Positions 15,400 through 17,951 of a DNA stretch of 17,951 nt are shown piece by piece. Where the stretch lies: assembly GCA_947489925.1 (NCBI GenBank), contig CANLFK010000021.1, positions 1 to 17,951 on the forward strand, in the 5' to 3' direction. This DNA is from Candidatus Caenarcanales bacterium (GTDB lineage Bacteria > Cyanobacteriota > Vampirovibrionia > Caenarcaniphilales > Caenarcanaceae). The notes beneath the pieces were generated by a model. The model saw nothing but the letters and a program-made list of their open reading frames with translations, searched no databases and had not been told where the DNA came from. The translations under genes were made by a program, and so were the position numbers. Positions within the stretch are counted from its first letter, which is position 1. Every line of letters begins with the position of its first letter.

Positions 15400-16111
15400 T
15401 TGCTTCTTGATAAGCTTTACAAGATTTAGGAAATCCCCTTCTAATTTCAATTTGATCGGGTGAAAGCCTAATAATTTGAATTAATCCAGCTTTTCCATCA
15501 ATCGGGAAAAAATAACTGGTCAAAAAACCTTCATTTCCAACAAATGTATCTCCGTGTCCGTAAATAGCTCCAATTGCCTGAAAAGTTTGTTTATTATAAA
15601 TTACCGATCCAGAGTCTCCAGCTTGAGTTGAAAAATTGCCAAAGTAAAAAATGGCATTTTCATGTTTACCAGTAGTTTTGCCATAAAAAGCGGTATTATC
15701 AAGGCAGAATTTATCTTTGTCAATAAAAAGAGCGGGTATTGTTGAATCTAAAATCTCTGCGTAAAAAGCCTTTTGCGGAATAAAAATAGCAGCGTCAAGA
15801 TATTCTTTTTTTGTTTTGGAATCAGTACAAATTATTTTAGGCGATAAAAAAACCGCTCTCTGTTTATTTAATTCAGCTATTTGTTGATCAATTGAACAGT
15901 TTTCATTGGCTCTGCGATGAGTAATTAAATGAGCTGCTGTTAAAATATAATCTGTTTTGCCAATCAGTGAACCACTTCCGACTTTTTCATATTTTTTGTC
16001 AAATTGATAAGATAGTCCTAAAGGAGTAGCAAAAACGACCAAAGAATTTAAATTAAAAATGATTAAAAACTTAAGTATTAGACTGAAAGAGTTATTATTT
16101 AGGATTAACAT
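15395..16111 (-). CDS. Secreted trypsin-like serine protease
   Basis: Predicted exported peptidase of the chymotrypsin/V8 fold. The 238 residues start with a hydrophobic stretch (about 9-28: SLILKFLIIFNLNSLVVFA) that fits a signal peptide, with possible cleavage after VFA. The catalytic triad is visible: His61 in LTAAH, Asp106 in YLDAAIF and Ser167 in QAGDSGSVIY. GSGSLIG before the His and IGAIYGHG after the Ser are also typical. Four cysteines (72, 95, 136, 232) could form disulfides outside the cytoplasm. The domain is minimal, with no PDZ or other extension. It is convergent with the TPR insert and divergent from the phosphofructokinase-like gene, with only 45 bp between start codons. The substrate is unknown. 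Confidence 0.87.
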   Translation of the reverse strand: MLILNNNSFSLILKFLIIFNLNSLVVFATPLGLSYQFDKKYEKVGSGSLIGKTDYILTAAHLITHRRANENCSIDQQIAELNKQRAVFLSPKIICTDSKTKKEYLDAAIFIPQKAFYAEILDSTIPALFIDKDKFCLDNTAFYGKTTGKHENAIFYFGNFSTQAGDSGSVIYNKQTFQAIGAIYGHGDTFVGNEGFLTSYFFPIDGKAGLIQIIRLSPDQIEIRRGFPKSCKAYQEAN

Positions 16112-16156
16112 TTTTAGCTGATAAAAAGCTTAACAAGACAGTGTATATTTTAATAT

Positions 16157-17257
16157 ATGAAAGCATTATTTATTTTTGACGGTGGATTAGCACCAGGTTA
16201 TACAGCCGTAGCGGTTGGTCTTACCGAAGAAGGTGAAAGATTAGGCTGGGAATGTTGGGCGGCTCGTTCTGGTTTTAGATCTTTGTGCGAAGGTTTATAT
16301 GATGAACCTCAATTAGTAAGAGTTGTCAGTAATCCAATTAAATCATTTGAGCTAAATCATCAGGGTTTTCCGACCGAAAATATGGGCAGGCGGATTTTTT
16401 ATCCTGGTTCAGATTTCCGCTCTGAAAGATATCCAGAATTTGCTGATCCCGAAAATCAAGCTAAAGCAGTTGAATGTATTTTAGCTGAAAAGTTTAATAT
16501 TGTTATTTTTTGTGGTGGTGATGGAACTTTGCGTGGAGCTAAGGCTTTAGCCAAATTCTTACCAGATTCAGTTAGAACTGGTTTTATTAATATTTCAGCT
16601 GATTCAGACATTACTAATGATCGTTCGGTTGGCTTCCTCTCTTGTGCCGAGCATGGAGCAGAAATTGCCCGTGGTTTATACGAAGATGCTTATACACATA
16701 GACGAATTTATTTTTTAGAAATGATGGGCAATAAAAGTGGTAGACATGCTCTTCATTCGGGGGCAGCGGCAAGATCACATTTAATTATTTTGCCAATGTT
16801 TAATTTTACAGATCTGGTTTTGACAGAAATTGCCAATAGCTTAAAAGAAAGACGACATGCTTTGATTGTGGTGGCCGAAGGCTATAAAAAGAAAGAAAGA
16901 ATGGCAAAAAATTTAAATGCTGCCGAATATTTTAAGCAAGAATTAGAAGCTTTTGGACTAAAAGATAATCCGCAAAAAAGAGTAATTGCTGAGCCTTTTA
17001 GCCGTTATTTAAGAGGTTTAAAGCCATTAATGATTGATTGTGAAATAGCTCATTTAAAATGCCAATTATTAACTTCTGCTTTGTATAAAGGTCAAAGTAA
17101 TATTATGGTTTATTATCAAAATGAACATTTAATGGGACTACAACCCTTTGAAGCCTGTGAAGCAGATAATGCCGTTGAAAAAGAATTTGTCGGTATGATT
17201 GATAGGCTTAATTTAAAATTGTTTAGAGAATATGCTCTCTCAGTAATTGGTAATTAA
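16157..17257 (+). CDS. Divergent 6-phosphofructokinase (PfkA family)
   Basis: Probably phosphorylates fructose-6-phosphate in glycolysis. The 366 residues keep the PfkA layout in altered form: GGLAPGYTAVAV at 9-20 (standard GGDAPGMNA), GGDGTLRGA at 120-128 (Gly after Asp suggests ATP rather than pyrophosphate as donor), SADSDI at 147-152 in place of TIDNDI with the likely catalytic Asp149 kept, LEMMGNKSGRHA at 187-198 for the substrate-binding EVMGR-type segment, AEG at 240-242, and RYLRGLKPLMIDCEIA near 280-300. The changed loops mean the exact sugar substrate is uncertain. The ATG at 16157 has no ribosome binding site, and the stop TAA is also the first bases of a MITE-like element, so the insertion lies exactly at the gene end. 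Confidence 0.78.
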   Translation: MKALFIFDGGLAPGYTAVAVGLTEEGERLGWECWAARSGFRSLCEGLYDEPQLVRVVSNPIKSFELNHQGFPTENMGRRIFYPGSDFRSERYPEFADPENQAKAVECILAEKFNIVIFCGGDGTLRGAKALAKFLPDSVRTGFINISADSDITNDRSVGFLSCAEHGAEIARGLYEDAYTHRRIYFLEMMGNKSGRHALHSGAAARSHLIILPMFNFTDLVLTEIANSLKERRHALIVVAEGYKKKERMAKNLNAAEYFKQELEAFGLKDNPQKRVIAEPFSRYLRGLKPLMIDCEIAHLKCQLLTSALYKGQSNIMVYYQNEHLMGLQPFEACEADNAVEKEFVGMIDRLNLKLFREYALSVIGN

Positions 17258-17378
17258 TGTGAGTTCGACAGATAAAAAACACAAAAAGCTTCTCAAGAAT
17301 TCAAGTCTTAGCCCCCTAGGCTTACGCCATTCCCCGAAGGGGACACTCAATAAATCTGTTTGAAAATTTCCGTCTTCA
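17255..17378 (+). repeat. Second copy of the MITE-like element, interrupted
   Basis: These 124 bases match 6654-6778 with about 95 percent identity and a one-base length difference, starting with the same perfect TAATGTGAGTTCGA end and including the TCCCCGAAGGGGA palindrome. The match ends sharply where an IS5-type inverted repeat starts. Any remaining part of the element would lie beyond the right edge. It has the same orientation as the copy after hflX. Confidence 0.85.
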
Positions 17379-17946
17379 GAAGCTGTCTTAAAATAAAAGA
17401 TTAGGATAAACGATTAAGCATAATTTTAGTCATAGAAAGGTAAATCCAAGCTTCAGAATAGACAGCTTTCATTTCATAATCCTTGGATAAACGCCTGAAT
17501 CCCTCAAGCCAAGAAAAAGTCCTTTCAACTATCCATCTTTTTGCTTGAACAACAAAGCCAATTTGCCCAACCAGTTTTTCCACTATTTCGACTTCACAAT
17601 TGAAAAACATTTGAATAAAGTTGCTAAACCACTCGCCTCTGTAGCCAGCATCAAATAATATTTTCTTCAATCTTGTCAAAGCTAAAGGTGCTTTCATTAA
17701 ACATTCGATTGCACCATCTATTTCAGATTGATTGGCGGCTGATACGCTTAAACCCCATAAAAAGCCTAAAGTATCAACAAAAATATTCCTTTTTCTGCCC
17801 TTTATTTTCTTTCCTCCATTGAAGCCAAGGATTTTGCATGAGTTAAAGTAGAGAAAATAATTTAGGAATATCATGAGAATACATATCTTTAAAAGAGGAA
17901 AAACTTTTAATATCAGACTGTTTGCAAGTATTTAAAACACAGCTTC
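17379..17946 (-). mobile_element. IS5-type insertion sequence, internally deleted (about 570 bp)
   Basis: The ends form an imperfect inverted repeat: GAAGCTGTCTTAAAATA from 17379 inward, and on the other strand GAAGCTGTGTTTTAAATA from 17946 inward. Between them lies only the C-terminal half of an IS5-family transposase. Complete members are usually 800-900 bp, so about 300 bp seem missing. Flanks are TCA (left) and TAA (right), so no perfect target duplication is seen. It interrupts the MITE-like repeat at 17378. Confidence 0.65.
17401..17874 (-). pseudogene. IS5-family DDE transposase, N-terminal half missing
   Basis: The frame encodes the C-terminal part of a DDE transposase of the IS5 family: GGKKIKGRKRNIFVDTLGFL (about 20-39), LKKILFDAGYRGEW (with the second catalytic Asp) and QAKRWIVERTFSWLEGFRRLSKDYE (with the catalytic Glu), ending LNRLS. 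The helix-turn-helix N-terminal half is absent. At the place where the first catalytic Asp is expected (D-S before the GGKK block) the sequence reads Asn-Ser. A short frame upstream (reading MYSHDIPKLFSLL, then a stop) may be the original N-terminus, joined out of frame by a deletion. The apparent ATG at 17874 is thus unlikely to be a genuine start. The protein is probably inactive. Confidence 0.75.
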
Positions 17947-17951
17947 TAATC

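Noticed and set aside
16112..16156. Promoter with TATATT near 16143 for the phosphofructokinase-like gene
   Set aside because: It lies so close to the ATG that the transcript would be nearly leaderless, and no -35 box is found at a proper distance.

Overview
The window is AT-rich (about one third G+C by eye) and reads as a bacterial chromosome segment with tightly packed housekeeping genes broken up by accessory DNA. Most start codons lack a clear Shine-Dalgarno sequence; hflX is an exception. The organism cannot be fixed from this sequence. Three traits fit a non-photosynthetic relative of the Cyanobacteria (Melainabacteria/Vampirovibrionia type): a free-standing flavin reductase that resembles the C-terminal domain of cyanobacterial flavodiiron proteins, a long-form HflX with an extra N-terminal domain, and a short sigma-70 factor without region 1.1. 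This placement is an inference of low to moderate confidence.

Left part, minus strand (1-4793): a primary-like sigma factor, glmS, a C5 cytosine methyltransferase and a short restriction endonuclease lie head to tail with gaps of 51 bp, 8 bp and a 4-bp ATGA overlap, so they look like one transcription unit. The endonuclease ends abruptly at the end of an IS630-type insertion sequence that runs off the left edge. Its stop codon appears to come from the insertion junction.

Middle (5005-8133): hflX on the plus strand faces an FMN-dependent nitronate monooxygenase/enoyl-reductase-like gene on the minus strand. Between them is a 281-bp MITE-like element with perfect 14-bp terminal inverted repeats.

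Plus-strand cluster (8419-12611): a single-chain restriction-modification protein (C5 methyltransferase fused to a HpaII-type endonuclease, predicted target CCGG) is followed closely by uppS (cell-wall lipid carrier), hemH (ferrochelatase) and a flavin reductase. The restriction-modification gene therefore sits at the head of a housekeeping operon.

Right part (12612-17951): a 2.7-kb insert carrying an 851-residue tetratricopeptide-repeat protein with about 20 very similar repeats separates the flavin reductase from its former neighbour. A 74-bp copy of the end of the flavin reductase gene lies on the far side of the insert. Beyond it are a secreted trypsin-like protease (minus) and a divergent phosphofructokinase-like gene (plus). 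A second copy of the MITE-like element starts on the phosphofructokinase stop codon and is interrupted by an internally deleted IS5-type element.

The strongest candidates for something unusual are the methyltransferase-HpaII fusion, the TPR insert with its duplicated gene end, and the repeat family that sits at gene 3' ends.
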